In this document: one piece after another, positions 1 to 5,078 of the stretch
Layout: every line of letters begins with the position of its first letter
Numbering within the stretch: the stretch's first letter is position 1
Source of the DNA: an uncultured Prevotella sp.
Lineage (GTDB): Bacteria; Bacteroidota; Bacteroidia; Bacteroidales; Bacteroidaceae
DNA: 5,078 nt
Direction of reading: 5' to 3'
Assembly (NCBI GenBank): GCA_946055365.1
Contig: CAMGFM010000122.1
Coordinates: 1 to 5,078, forward strand
The notes under the pieces: model-generated
Told to the model about the DNA's origin: nothing
The model's database searches: none
The model's input: only the letters and a program-made list of their open reading frames with translations
Made by a program: the position numbers and the translations under genes

Positions 1-22
1 AAACCAGCTGAGCTAAACGCCC
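1..22 (-). tRNA. tRNA, 5' end only (cut by window edge)
   Basis: Read on the minus strand, these bases give GGGCGTT, then TA, then GCTC and AGCTGGTTT. That is the usual layout of a tRNA 5' acceptor strand, the U8 linker, the 5' D-stem and the D-loop with its GG pair. The anticodon, T arm and 3' acceptor strand lie outside the window, so the amino acid cannot be read. A GGGCG acceptor start occurs in several Bacteroidales tRNAs, valine among them, but that is only a guess. A strong promoter sits about 50 bases upstream at 77-108 and supports a real transcribed gene rather than a chance match. Confidence 0.85.
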
Positions 23-76
23 TTTTGCCTTAAATATTGCTTTCCAAGAGCATTGCTTGGTTCTTTAAAGCGAGTG

Positions 77-108
77 CAAAGTTAGGCATTAAAATCGTTA
101 CCTCCAAA
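77..108 (-). promoter_or_regulatory. Bacteroidales-type promoter of the tRNA
   Basis: On the minus strand, TTTG (108-105) is followed after exactly 20 bases by TAACTTTG (84-77). This matches the Bacteroidetes primary sigma factor consensus, TTTG at -33 and TAnnTTTG at -7, in both sequence and spacing. Transcription should begin near position 71, giving a 5' leader of about 50 bases that would be removed by RNase P. A run of A and T tracts (119-136) lies just upstream and could act like an UP element. That last point is inference. Confidence 0.8.
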
Positions 109-251
109 TTTTATGATGACTTTTTTCAAAAAAAGTTCATTTTCCCCGTATTTTTGCCCTCTGACACCCCTTTTTTAGGTTTCAAAGCCCTGCTTGCGCC
201 CTCCCGACACCACATTTTGCGTCTTCCAGCACAAACAAAGGCAAGCTGCGA

Positions 252-286
252 GCCTGCAAGGACGACAGAGCCGTGACCTTGCAGGC
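252..286 (-). terminator. Hairpin after the Sel1 gene, possible terminator
   Basis: Bases 252-261 (gcctgcaagg) pair perfectly with 277-286 (ccttgcaggc), giving a 10-bp GC-rich stem with a 15-nt loop. It begins 24 bases beyond the stop of the minus-strand Sel1 gene, which is where a terminator or 3'-end stabilising hairpin is expected. There is no continuous T tract on the minus-strand downstream side, only short T runs (GCCTTTGTTTG), so it is not a canonical intrinsic terminator. It may instead protect the mRNA 3' end or work with Rho. The adjoining GCAGGCCTGC (281-290) is itself palindromic and offers a competing fold. No coding gene was found in the 287 bases between the tRNA and the Sel1 gene. 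Confidence 0.45.
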
Positions 287-309
287 CTGCAATCAGTGTA
301 GTTTGCCTG

Positions 310-1503
310 TCATTCATTCAGATAATACTGCTCTATGGCGGCAGCATGTGACGTGAGATAGCCCTGCTTGTAGCCGCTGACCACGAGGTCGCGCGTGTCA
401 GCACCCAAGATGAGGGCGCGATAGGCCGCCTCATAGCCGAAATCCTTGCTATAGGACTCTGGCGCGGTGCCGTCTTCGATTATCATGCGCGCCATCCGCT
501 CATAGCAATTCTGGTCATACATGGTCGCTCCGCGCGCATAGAGGGCAAAAGCCTCAGCATAGTCTTGGTCAAAGCCATAGTAGCCATGCTCATAGATGTC
601 GCCGAGGAAATACGCGCCGAGCGATTCGCCCGTCTGCCACACCTTGTTGAGGTCAGAGAGCAGGTTTTCGTTCATGAGTTTCTGGTTTTCCTCGTCAAGG
701 TCGTCATATTCGTCGGCAGAAACGACAAACATCAAGCCCATGAAACAGCGCGTGTCGCCTGCATCCTCTGCCTGCTGCATCAGCTCCTCAAACCTGTCAG
801 GGTCGTCCAACTGCCCCTCATCGTCAAAGCACACGAGCAACGCCAACTCATAATACGCGCTGTTCATGCCCTCGTCGGCGGCCTTAACATAATAGTCCTC
901 CGCCTTTTCCCTGTCGCCTGTCTGCTCATAGCTAAAGGCTATCAGGGTGTAGAGATAGCCCATATAGGGCATTTCCTTGTCGGAGGAGAGGCACGCGCTG
1001 ACGTATGACAGCAACACCTGCCGCGCCTTTTCGGGGTCTTTCTTCACCTCGTGGTTGCCGTATATCATGTCGTTGAGCTTCATGAACGCGGCACGGCGGC
1101 TTCCCTCTGCCATAGCCTTGTCAATCATGTCATGATAGGCCACGAGGTTTTTCTCACCAAACGCTCCTGCCGCCTCAAGCCACGCGAGACATGCGGAGGC
1201 ATCGGCAATGCCTTTGTCGGCAGCGTCCTCGTAATACTTGACACACGTCTGCAGGGAGTCGTTGGCGAAAGGAAAGAAGTCGTGAAGCCTTGCATAGGCA
1301 TACTGCATGTAGGAATTGCCAGCGTCGGCCATCTCCCTGACCTTGTCAATGTCCTCATAAACGTCCCTGATGCTGCTCCTAAAGGCGCAAATGCGCAGAA
1401 AGGCATCCCGACAGTCGACATCGTGGGCCACGTGAGGGGCGGCTTGCCAGAAGGCATCCCTGTACTTATATTGACGTATGAGCGACAACAACTGTTCTTT
1501 CAT
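310..1503 (-). CDS. Sel1/TPR-like repeat protein
   Basis: A 397-residue protein of helical repeats with the small-residue spacing typical of Sel1-like (SLR) solenoids. Recognisable units are YYEDAADKGIADASACLAWL (90-109), a unit near 123-149, AEDYYVKAADEGMNSAYYEL (201-220), the stretch after QAEDAGD (244-260), and a clear block at 295-325 with LGAYFLGDIYEHGYYGFDQD followed by AEAFALYARGA. The chain is acidic, with Asp/Glu-rich linkers (226-237, 263-273). It has no signal peptide or membrane segment, so it should be cytoplasmic. Sel1 proteins usually scaffold protein-protein contacts; partner and role are unknown here. No catalytic domain is fused to it. The ATG at 1503 has no Shine-Dalgarno but follows an A-rich stretch (AAATAAAGAAAAATC), usual for Bacteroidales. 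The gene is divergent from nnr and probably uses the TACCTTTG element at 1602-1595. Family assignment is fairly secure; function is not. Confidence 0.85.
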   Translation of the reverse strand: MKEQLLSLIRQYKYRDAFWQAAPHVAHDVDCRDAFLRICAFRSSIRDVYEDIDKVREMADAGNSYMQYAYARLHDFFPFANDSLQTCVKYYEDAADKGIADASACLAWLEAAGAFGEKNLVAYHDMIDKAMAEGSRRAAFMKLNDMIYGNHEVKKDPEKARQVLLSYVSACLSSDKEMPYMGYLYTLIAFSYEQTGDREKAEDYYVKAADEGMNSAYYELALLVCFDDEGQLDDPDRFEELMQQAEDAGDTRCFMGLMFVVSADEYDDLDEENQKLMNENLLSDLNKVWQTGESLGAYFLGDIYEHGYYGFDQDYAEAFALYARGATMYDQNCYERMARMIIEDGTAPESYSKDFGYEAAYRALILGADTRDLVVSGYKQGYLTSHAAAIEQYYLNE

Positions 1504-1594
1504 GATTTTTCTTTATTTAAGATGTGAAACAATAGAATGATAGATTTTGCAGGTAAACACCGACAAAGGCCTCATCAGCATTGTCGTGGCAGGG

Positions 1595-1602
1595 CAAAGG
1601 TA
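1595..1602 (-). promoter_or_regulatory. Candidate -7 element of the Sel1 gene
   Basis: On the minus strand this reads TACCTTTG, a full match to the Bacteroidetes -7 consensus TAnnTTTG. The predicted start near 1589 would give a leader of about 85 bases. No TTTG is found at the expected -33 position (around 1622-1626), so the promoter is either weak or helped by an activator. A 6-bp inverted repeat (CGACAA 1561-1566 with TTGTCG 1581-1586) would lie at the very start of the transcript and could form a small 5' stem. Confidence 0.5.
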
Positions 1603-1633
1603 GTGATAAAATGTGAGTTATTTGGCAGTTTGT

Positions 1634-1664
1634 TTTGTTTTATGGCCAAAAATCCGTATTTTTG
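1634..1664 (+). promoter_or_regulatory. Promoter of nnr
   Basis: TTTG at 1634-1637 is followed after 19 bases by TATTTTTG at 1657-1664, matching both Bacteroidetes promoter boxes with permitted spacing. Transcription should start near 1670, leaving a leader of roughly 95 bases before the nnr ATG at 1765. The leader contains one 7-bp complementary pair (cggcagg 1693-1699 with cctgccg 1733-1739) enclosing 33 bases, but nothing recognisable as a known riboswitch. The -7 box overlaps a 7-bp inverted repeat (CAAAAAT 1647-1653, ATTTTTG 1658-1664) that could be a protein-binding site or a coincidence of A/T-rich sequence. Confidence 0.7.
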
Positions 1665-1764
1665 TGCGTTGATAACACGATTGCAGACTTTGCGGCAGGG
1701 CAGTGGCGCACACTCCAAGCCGTCATCCGAAGCCTGCCGGGACATAATGGCATAAATAAAAAAT

Positions 1765-3282
1765 ATGAAGATACTCACAGGATCTCAAATCAAGGAACTT
1801 GACAAATACACCATCGAGCATGAGCCGATAGCCTCCATAGATCTCATGGAACGCGCTGCACGGGCACTGACGCAGGCCATCACAGAAATCTGGACGCAGA
1901 CTACACCGTTTGTAGTGTTCGCAGGACCGGGAAACAACGGCGGCGACGCACTCGCAGTGGCGAGGATGCTCGCAGAGAAAGGCTATGCCGTGGACGTTTT
2001 TCTGTTTAACACGCACGGACAGCTGTCGGAGGAGTGCGAACGCAACAGAGACAGGGTCGTAAATGAGGGCATCGTGCGCAGGTTTACGGAGATAACCACC
2101 AATTTTGACCCTCCCAAGCTCGCCCACCCCACTGTCGTGATAGACGGACTCTTCGGTTCGGGACTCAACAAGCCGCTCACGGGAGGCTTCGCGTCGCTGG
2201 TGAGATACATCAATCAGTCGCCTGTCAAGGTGGTAAGCATAGACATGCCGTCGGGACTCATGACTGAGGACAACACCAACAACACTCCCAACGCCATCAT
2301 CAAGGCAGACCTCACGCTCACGCTGCAGATGAAGAAGCTCTGCATGTTCTTTGCCGACTGCCAACAGTTTCTCGGCAAGGTGAGGGTGCTGGACATAAAG
2401 CTCTCAAAGGCCTACATCGAAAACGTGCCTGCGGGCTATGCCACGATAAGCTCACGATATGTGAGACAGCAAATGCTGCAACGCGACGACTTCGCCAACA
2501 AAGGCACCATGGGCAGCGCGCTCATAATAGCAGGATCCTACGGCATGGCAGGGGCGGCGGTGCTTGCCACGAGGGCGTGCATGAGGAGCGGCGCGGGCAA
2601 AGTGACAGCTCTCACGCCACGATGCAACTACAACATCATGCAGGTGTCGGCCCCGGAGGCCATAACACGCCTCGACAGCGAGGACTACTACAGCGAGGCG
2701 GTGGCCACCGACGAGTTTGACGCAGTGGGCATTGGCCCCGGGCTCGGCAGAGAGGAGGGTTCGGCACTGGCTCTCATGTCGCAGCTGCAACAGACTACAT
2801 GCCCCACGGTGCTGGATGCCGACGCGCTCAACATGCTTGGCTCTCACGGCACATGGATAAGCCAGCTGCCCGACAACGTAATCATGACCCCGCACCCCAA
2901 AGAGCTGGAACGTCTCGTCGGCAGCGCATGTCACAGCGACTATGAGCGGCTGTGCGCAGCCAAAGAATTGGCGGAGAACCTGCGGGCTTACATTATACTC
3001 AAGGGGCACTACTCTGCGCTGTGCCTGCCTGACGGCGACGTGATATTCAACACCACTGGCAACTCGGGCATGGCCACCGCAGGCAGCGGCGACGTGCTGA
3101 CAGGGCTTGTCACAGGACTGCTCGCACGGGGCTATAGCCGCAAAAACGCATGCCTCACTGCCATGTACCTGCACGGAATGGCGGGCGACATAGCCGCACA
3201 GAAGAAAGGCAAGGAGTGTATGGTGGCAAGCGACATAATAGAAGCACTGCCGCAGGCTTTTGCAGAGCTTTATGACAAATAA
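1765..3282 (+). CDS. nnr: Bifunctional NAD(P)H-hydrate epimerase / ADP-dependent dehydratase
   Basis: This 505-residue protein repairs NADHX and NADPHX, the hydrated, inactive forms of the nicotinamide cofactors. The N-terminal YjeF_N (NnrE) domain, about residues 1-215, interconverts the R and S epimers. It shows GPGNNGGDALAVA (54-66), DGLFGSGLNKPL (127-138, with the conserved Asp127) and SIDMPSG (158-164). The C-terminal ribokinase-like (NnrD) domain, about 230-505, dehydrates the S form at the expense of ADP. It shows NKGTMGSALIIAGSYGMAGA (245-264), GPGLG (324-328), DADALN (351-356), TPHPKE (375-380) and AGSGDVLTG (439-447), with Asp443 in the usual catalytic position. Length and domain order match the common bacterial fusion, and I see no missing key motif. 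It is cytosolic. The ATG at 1765 follows an A/T-rich leader (cataaataaaaaat) without Shine-Dalgarno, and the family N-terminus MKILTGSQIKELD starts there, so the start is well supported. It has its own promoter at 1634-1664; the DUF4831 gene 201 bases downstream may be read through from it. Confidence 0.96.
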   Translation: MKILTGSQIKELDKYTIEHEPIASIDLMERAARALTQAITEIWTQTTPFVVFAGPGNNGGDALAVARMLAEKGYAVDVFLFNTHGQLSEECERNRDRVVNEGIVRRFTEITTNFDPPKLAHPTVVIDGLFGSGLNKPLTGGFASLVRYINQSPVKVVSIDMPSGLMTEDNTNNTPNAIIKADLTLTLQMKKLCMFFADCQQFLGKVRVLDIKLSKAYIENVPAGYATISSRYVRQQMLQRDDFANKGTMGSALIIAGSYGMAGAAVLATRACMRSGAGKVTALTPRCNYNIMQVSAPEAITRLDSEDYYSEAVATDEFDAVGIGPGLGREEGSALALMSQLQQTTCPTVLDADALNMLGSHGTWISQLPDNVIMTPHPKELERLVGSACHSDYERLCAAKELAENLRAYIILKGHYSALCLPDGDVIFNTTGNSGMATAGSGDVLTGLVTGLLARGYSRKNACLTAMYLHGMAGDIAAQKKGKECMVASDIIEALPQAFAELYDK

Positions 3283-3297
3283 CATGTGGCGGAGGCA

Positions 3298-3319
3298 TCA
3301 TGCCTGAGCGCAGGCATGA
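3298..3319 (+). other. Perfect hairpin after nnr
   Basis: TCATGCCTG (3298-3306) and CAGGCATGA (3311-3319) form a perfect 9-bp stem closed by a 4-nt AGCG loop, 15 bases beyond the nnr stop codon. No T tract follows, so it is not a standard intrinsic terminator. Two further small dyads lie in the same 201-bp spacer: the palindrome CTTGCGCAAG (3336-3345) and GCAGGC/GCCTGC (3433-3438 with 3451-3456). No good TAnnTTTG promoter was found in the spacer, so the hairpin may separate or tune expression between nnr and the next gene on one transcript. That role is inferred. No gene was found in the spacer. Confidence 0.5.
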
Positions 3320-3483
3320 CACGCACGGGAGACACCTTGCGCAAGCCCATAATGCGGCATCAGGCTTTTGCTGGCAAAACATCTGGACACCATAACGCGA
3401 CTAATAACCTTACAACGCACATCATGCAACATGCAGGCGAGACATTCACGGCCTGCCTAACCAAGACATTAAAAAAGACCTGT

Positions 3484-4533
3484 ATGAAGAAGATTTTAAC
3501 AGCAGTCATCGCCGCGCTGTCCATGGCGGCAAACGCTGCGGCCGCCGACAACGGAGGCTCACTGGGATATTTCCTTCCAAAGACCGCAATACGCATGTCG
3601 GTGCTTGTGGAGAAGACTCACACGACAAAGGGACAGCTGGCGGAGTATTCGGAACTCTATTTCAAGAAGCCCGGAGCCGTCGCCGAACAGACCGCCTACC
3701 GCATTGTGGGCGTGAGGTTCGCCTCTGTGGGAGTGGCAGACACGGCAAGACACTTTGAGGTGGCGATAGACAAGAAGCACAGCGTGTTCTCGGTGGACTG
3801 CAACAGCAACGGCGTGCTGCGAGCCATCAACACCAAGGCTCCGCGCAAGGCTGAGACGCTGCCTTTCAAGCCCTCGCCAGCAGTGACACCGCCCAACCCG
3901 CGCGACTTCATGAGCCAGGACATTCTCGCCGCCGCCAACCTGCCAAAGATGGCGCAGCTCGTGGCGCAGGAGATATATGACATACGCGACTCGCGCAACC
4001 AGCTGTCAAGGGGCGAGGCAGACTTTATGCCCAAGGACGGAGAGCAGCTGAGACTCATGTATGCCAACCTCGACAGGCAGGAGGCGGCACTCATGCAGCT
4101 GTTTAACGGCACTGTCACCACTGACACGACGGAGACGATAATCACGATCGTGCCGCAGAGGGGCGAGGAGAGGACTGTCGCCTTTCGCTTCTCCAAGCGT
4201 TTTGGACTCTCGGCGGCCGATGACTTCTCGGGAGAGCCCGTCTATCTGAACGTAAAGGACGACGGCATACTCACAGACATGCCTGACGGCGCGGACATAG
4301 CGAAGAAAGAAAAGGACACATTCCAGCTCGGCGTGTGCCTGCCGGGCAGGATAAGACTGGCACTGACCGACCATAGCGGCAACATAATGGCACAATATGA
4401 GACCGACGCCGCACAATATGGCAAGGTAGTGATGCTCAACGGAGGCCTGTTCGGGCGCAAATTTACGTCACAGCTGCTGATGGACGACACAACGGGCAGC
4501 GTGAAAGAGCTGAAAGTGGAGCCTCTGGAGTGA
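3484..4533 (+). CDS. Exported DUF4831-family protein
   Basis: A 349-residue protein of unknown function, resembling the DUF4831 family found in Bacteroidales. Its N-terminus (MKKILTAVIAALSMAANAAA) is a signal peptide with a basic start, a short hydrophobic core and Ala-rich cleavage candidates near residues 18-21, so it should be exported to the periplasm or beyond. No lipobox Cys is present. The mature chain opens with GYFLPKTAIRMSVLVEKT (28-45), which looks like the family's N-terminal signature. A central conserved-looking helical segment carries AQEIYDIRDSRNQL (161-174) and the Asp-Gly-Glu stretch near 185. The C-terminal half is predicted beta-rich. I see no catalytic motif. The reading frame is open back to 3286, but the GTG-started extension has no family-like sequence and would bury the signal peptide, so ATG 3484 is chosen; it follows an A-rich run (ttaaaaaagacctgt). 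The family name rests on remembered sequence character, not a search. Confidence 0.8.
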   Translation: MKKILTAVIAALSMAANAAAADNGGSLGYFLPKTAIRMSVLVEKTHTTKGQLAEYSELYFKKPGAVAEQTAYRIVGVRFASVGVADTARHFEVAIDKKHSVFSVDCNSNGVLRAINTKAPRKAETLPFKPSPAVTPPNPRDFMSQDILAAANLPKMAQLVAQEIYDIRDSRNQLSRGEADFMPKDGEQLRLMYANLDRQEAALMQLFNGTVTTDTTETIITIVPQRGEERTVAFRFSKRFGLSAADDFSGEPVYLNVKDDGILTDMPDGADIAKKEKDTFQLGVCLPGRIRLALTDHSGNIMAQYETDAAQYGKVVMLNGGLFGRKFTSQLLMDDTTGSVKELKVEPLE

Positions 4534-4599
4534 GAAGTGGCACACGGCTGTAGCGCAAAAGGCCGACCGCTAACGGAAGACGACATATTGACAAAACAA

Positions 4600-4677
4600 A
4601 AAGTGGCACTTTACTAACAACAAAGCGGCACTTTGACATAGAAAAAGTGGCACTCTGCAACAGCAAAGTGTCACTTT
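4600..4677. repeat. Four tandem palindromic 13-mers, 21-22 bp period
   Basis: Four near-identical 13-mers are spaced evenly in the convergent gap: AAAGTGGCACTTT (4600-4612), AAAGCGGCACTTT (4622-4634), AAAGTGGCACTCT (4644-4656) and AAAGTGTCACTTT (4665-4677). Start-to-start distances are 22, 22 and 21 bp. Each core is self-complementary (AAAGTG, one central base, CACTTT), while the 8-9 bp linkers are unrelated in sequence and A-rich. The layout would put every copy on the same face of the DNA helix, two turns apart. In RNA, any copy could pair with itself or with a neighbour. There is no reading frame through it. Function unknown; options include a protein-binding array, a 3' UTR structural element, or a small repetitive element. 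Confidence 0.85.
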
Positions 4678-4688
4678 TTGAAATAGAA

Positions 4689-4720
4689 AAGAGGGTGTGC
4701 CGTCAACGACACACCCTCTT
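4689..4720. terminator. Bidirectional intrinsic terminator between convergent genes
   Basis: AAGAGGGTGTG (4689-4699) and CACACCCTCTT (4710-4720) make a perfect 11-bp stem with a 10-nt loop. On the minus strand the stem is followed by TTTTCTATTT, a fair U-rich tail, so it should terminate the ferredoxin transcript, whose stop codon lies 40 bases before it. In the plus direction only CTCTT follows, so termination of the DUF4831 transcript would be weaker, though the A-rich stretch before the stem is consistent with shared use. A second ACACCC at 4725-4730 could compete for the GGGTGT arm. Confidence 0.8.
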
Positions 4721-4760
4721 GCTGACACCCTAAAGGATGCCAATCGCCATGCGGAATGGA

Positions 4761-4931
4761 TTATTCACCAAGGCTGATAGCCTCCTGCGGGCAAACGCTT
4801 GCGCATGTGCCACACTCTGTGCAGAGGTCAGGATTGATAGAATACTTGTCGCCCTCAGAGATAGCCTCAGACGGGCACTCACCGATACATGTTCCACATG
4901 CGATGCAATCGTCACTAATTACGTATGCCAT
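4761..4931 (-). CDS. 2[4Fe-4S] ferredoxin (56 aa)
   Basis: A small clostridial-type ferredoxin, a soluble cytosolic low-potential electron carrier, read from ATG 4931 to TAA 4763-4761. It starts MAYVISDDCIACGTCIGECP and carries two copies of the CxxCxxCxxxCP motif: Cys9, 12, 15 and 19 with Pro20, then Cys37, 40, 43 and 47 with Pro48. In this fold each cluster takes three Cys from one motif and the last from the other. The two halves are internal repeats (CPSEAIS and CPQEAIS end them), and 56 residues is normal for the family. The likely partner in anaerobic Bacteroidales is pyruvate:ferredoxin oxidoreductase or a related 2-oxoacid oxidoreductase, which is inference because no partner gene lies nearby. 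No Shine-Dalgarno is seen; the leader is A/T-rich (about 50 bases). It has its own candidate -7 box at 4994-4987 and a terminator at 4689-4720, so it is probably monocistronic. Confidence 0.97.
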   Translation of the reverse strand: MAYVISDDCIACGTCIGECPSEAISEGDKYSINPDLCTECGTCASVCPQEAISLGE

Positions 4932-4986
4932 AATGATTAAGAATTTAATTGTTATTTGTATATAAAATATGTCTTATGTATGATGC

Positions 4987-4994
4987 CAAAGATA
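4987..4994 (-). promoter_or_regulatory. Candidate -7 element of the ferredoxin gene
   Basis: On the minus strand this is TATCTTTG, an exact match to TAnnTTTG, placing the start near 4981 and giving a leader of about 50 bases. No TTTG lies 19-21 bases upstream; that position falls in the apex of a palindrome (5013-5024). The box is the end of a 27-bp repeat whose second copy (5052-5078) contains the same TATCTTTG at 5059-5052, so a second start 65 bases further upstream is possible. Confidence 0.6.
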
Positions 4995-5078
4995 GTGCAA
5001 GGCGAGCGAAATGGAGCTTGCTCCAATTTCCGAGCCGCAGCCTATCTTATGCAAAGATAGTGCAAGGCGAGTGAAATG
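4987..5078. repeat. Direct repeat bracketing a long imperfect palindrome
   Basis: Bases 4987-5013 and 5052-5078 are direct repeats, CAAAGATAGTGCAAGGCGAG then c or t then GAAATG, identical at 26 of 27 positions and 65 bp apart. Between them is a palindromic core: GGAGC (5013-5017), TT, GCTCC (5020-5024), extended by AAAT/ATTT with one bulged A, and closed at its base by AAGATAG (4989-4995) with CTATCTT (5042-5048). CTATCTT can instead pair with AAGATAG at 5054-5060 to make a tight local hairpin. The second direct-repeat copy ends at the window edge, so the full element may be longer. Elements of this look are, from memory, common upstream of genes in Prevotella and Bacteroides genomes. No coding potential was seen. 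Confidence 0.8.

Noticed and set aside
37..317. Short open frames on both strands (79 and 63 codons) between the tRNA and the Sel1 gene
   Set aside because: They span the tRNA promoter or the post-stop hairpin, have no homology signal or leader, and are best explained as chance frames.
565..1527. Plus-strand open frames of 147 and 158 codons opposite the Sel1 gene
   Set aside because: They are antisense to a coherent repeat protein, have no promoter or leader signal of their own and no recognisable domain.
1561..1586. Hammerhead-like CTGATGAG on the minus strand, inside a CGACAA/TTGTCG stem
   Set aside because: A hammerhead also needs a GAAA core segment and matching stems I to III; no GAAA is found at a workable place, so the motif is a coincidence.
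2452..3285. A 277-codon open frame on the minus strand within nnr
   Set aside because: It lies wholly opposite the strongly conserved NnrD domain and its translation is rich in His, Cys, Arg and Ala with no recognisable motif, as expected of an antisense shadow in a GC-rich gene. The 213-codon frame at 1723-2364 is rejected for the same reason.
3298..3345. TPP or cobalamin riboswitch in the spacer after nnr
   Set aside because: The conserved core sequences of these classes are absent, and the downstream gene is not linked to either cofactor.
3286..3483. N-terminal extension of the DUF4831 protein from a GTG at 3286
   Set aside because: The extra 66 residues are low in family-like character, contain the spacer hairpins, and would place the signal peptide internally; ATG 3484 gives a proper export signal.
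4737..4965. Frames of 61-69 codons overlapping the ferredoxin locus
   Set aside because: The minus-strand frame beginning at 4931 encodes an intact eight-cysteine ferredoxin; the others are its shadows.

Overview
The window looks like chromosomal DNA from a Bacteroidales bacterium, most likely a moderately GC-rich member of the Prevotella group. The evidence is threefold. The promoters fit the Bacteroidetes pattern (TTTG, 19-21 bp, TAnnTTTG). The genes start after A/T-rich leaders rather than Shine-Dalgarno sites. The gene content includes a DUF4831-type exported protein and a fused Nnr enzyme with Bacteroidales-style sequence. The genus is an inference.

Layout from left to right. Bases 1-22 are the 5' end of a tRNA on the minus strand that runs off the window, with a textbook Bacteroidales promoter behind it at 77-108. 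A minus-strand Sel1/TPR-like repeat protein (397 aa) follows at 310-1503, with a GC-rich hairpin after its stop. A 261-bp divergent intergenic region (1504-1764) holds a promoter element for each direction. On the plus strand come the bifunctional NAD(P)H-hydrate epimerase/dehydratase nnr (1765-3282), a 201-bp spacer with a strong hairpin, and an exported DUF4831-type protein (3484-4533). Converging on that gene is a 56-residue 2[4Fe-4S] ferredoxin on the minus strand (4761-4931). The convergent gap (4534-4760) holds four tandem palindromic 13-mers at 21-22 bp spacing and an 11-bp terminator stem. Behind the ferredoxin lies a repeat element (4987-5078): a 27-bp direct repeat bracketing a long imperfect palindrome.

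The genes do not form an obvious pathway. Nnr repairs damaged NAD(P)H and the ferredoxin carries low-potential electrons, so both touch redox metabolism, but each appears to have its own promoter. The DUF4831 and Sel1 proteins have no assigned function. I see no mobile element, CRISPR array, toxin-antitoxin pair or defence system. The least explained parts are the two non-coding repeat structures either side of the ferredoxin gene.
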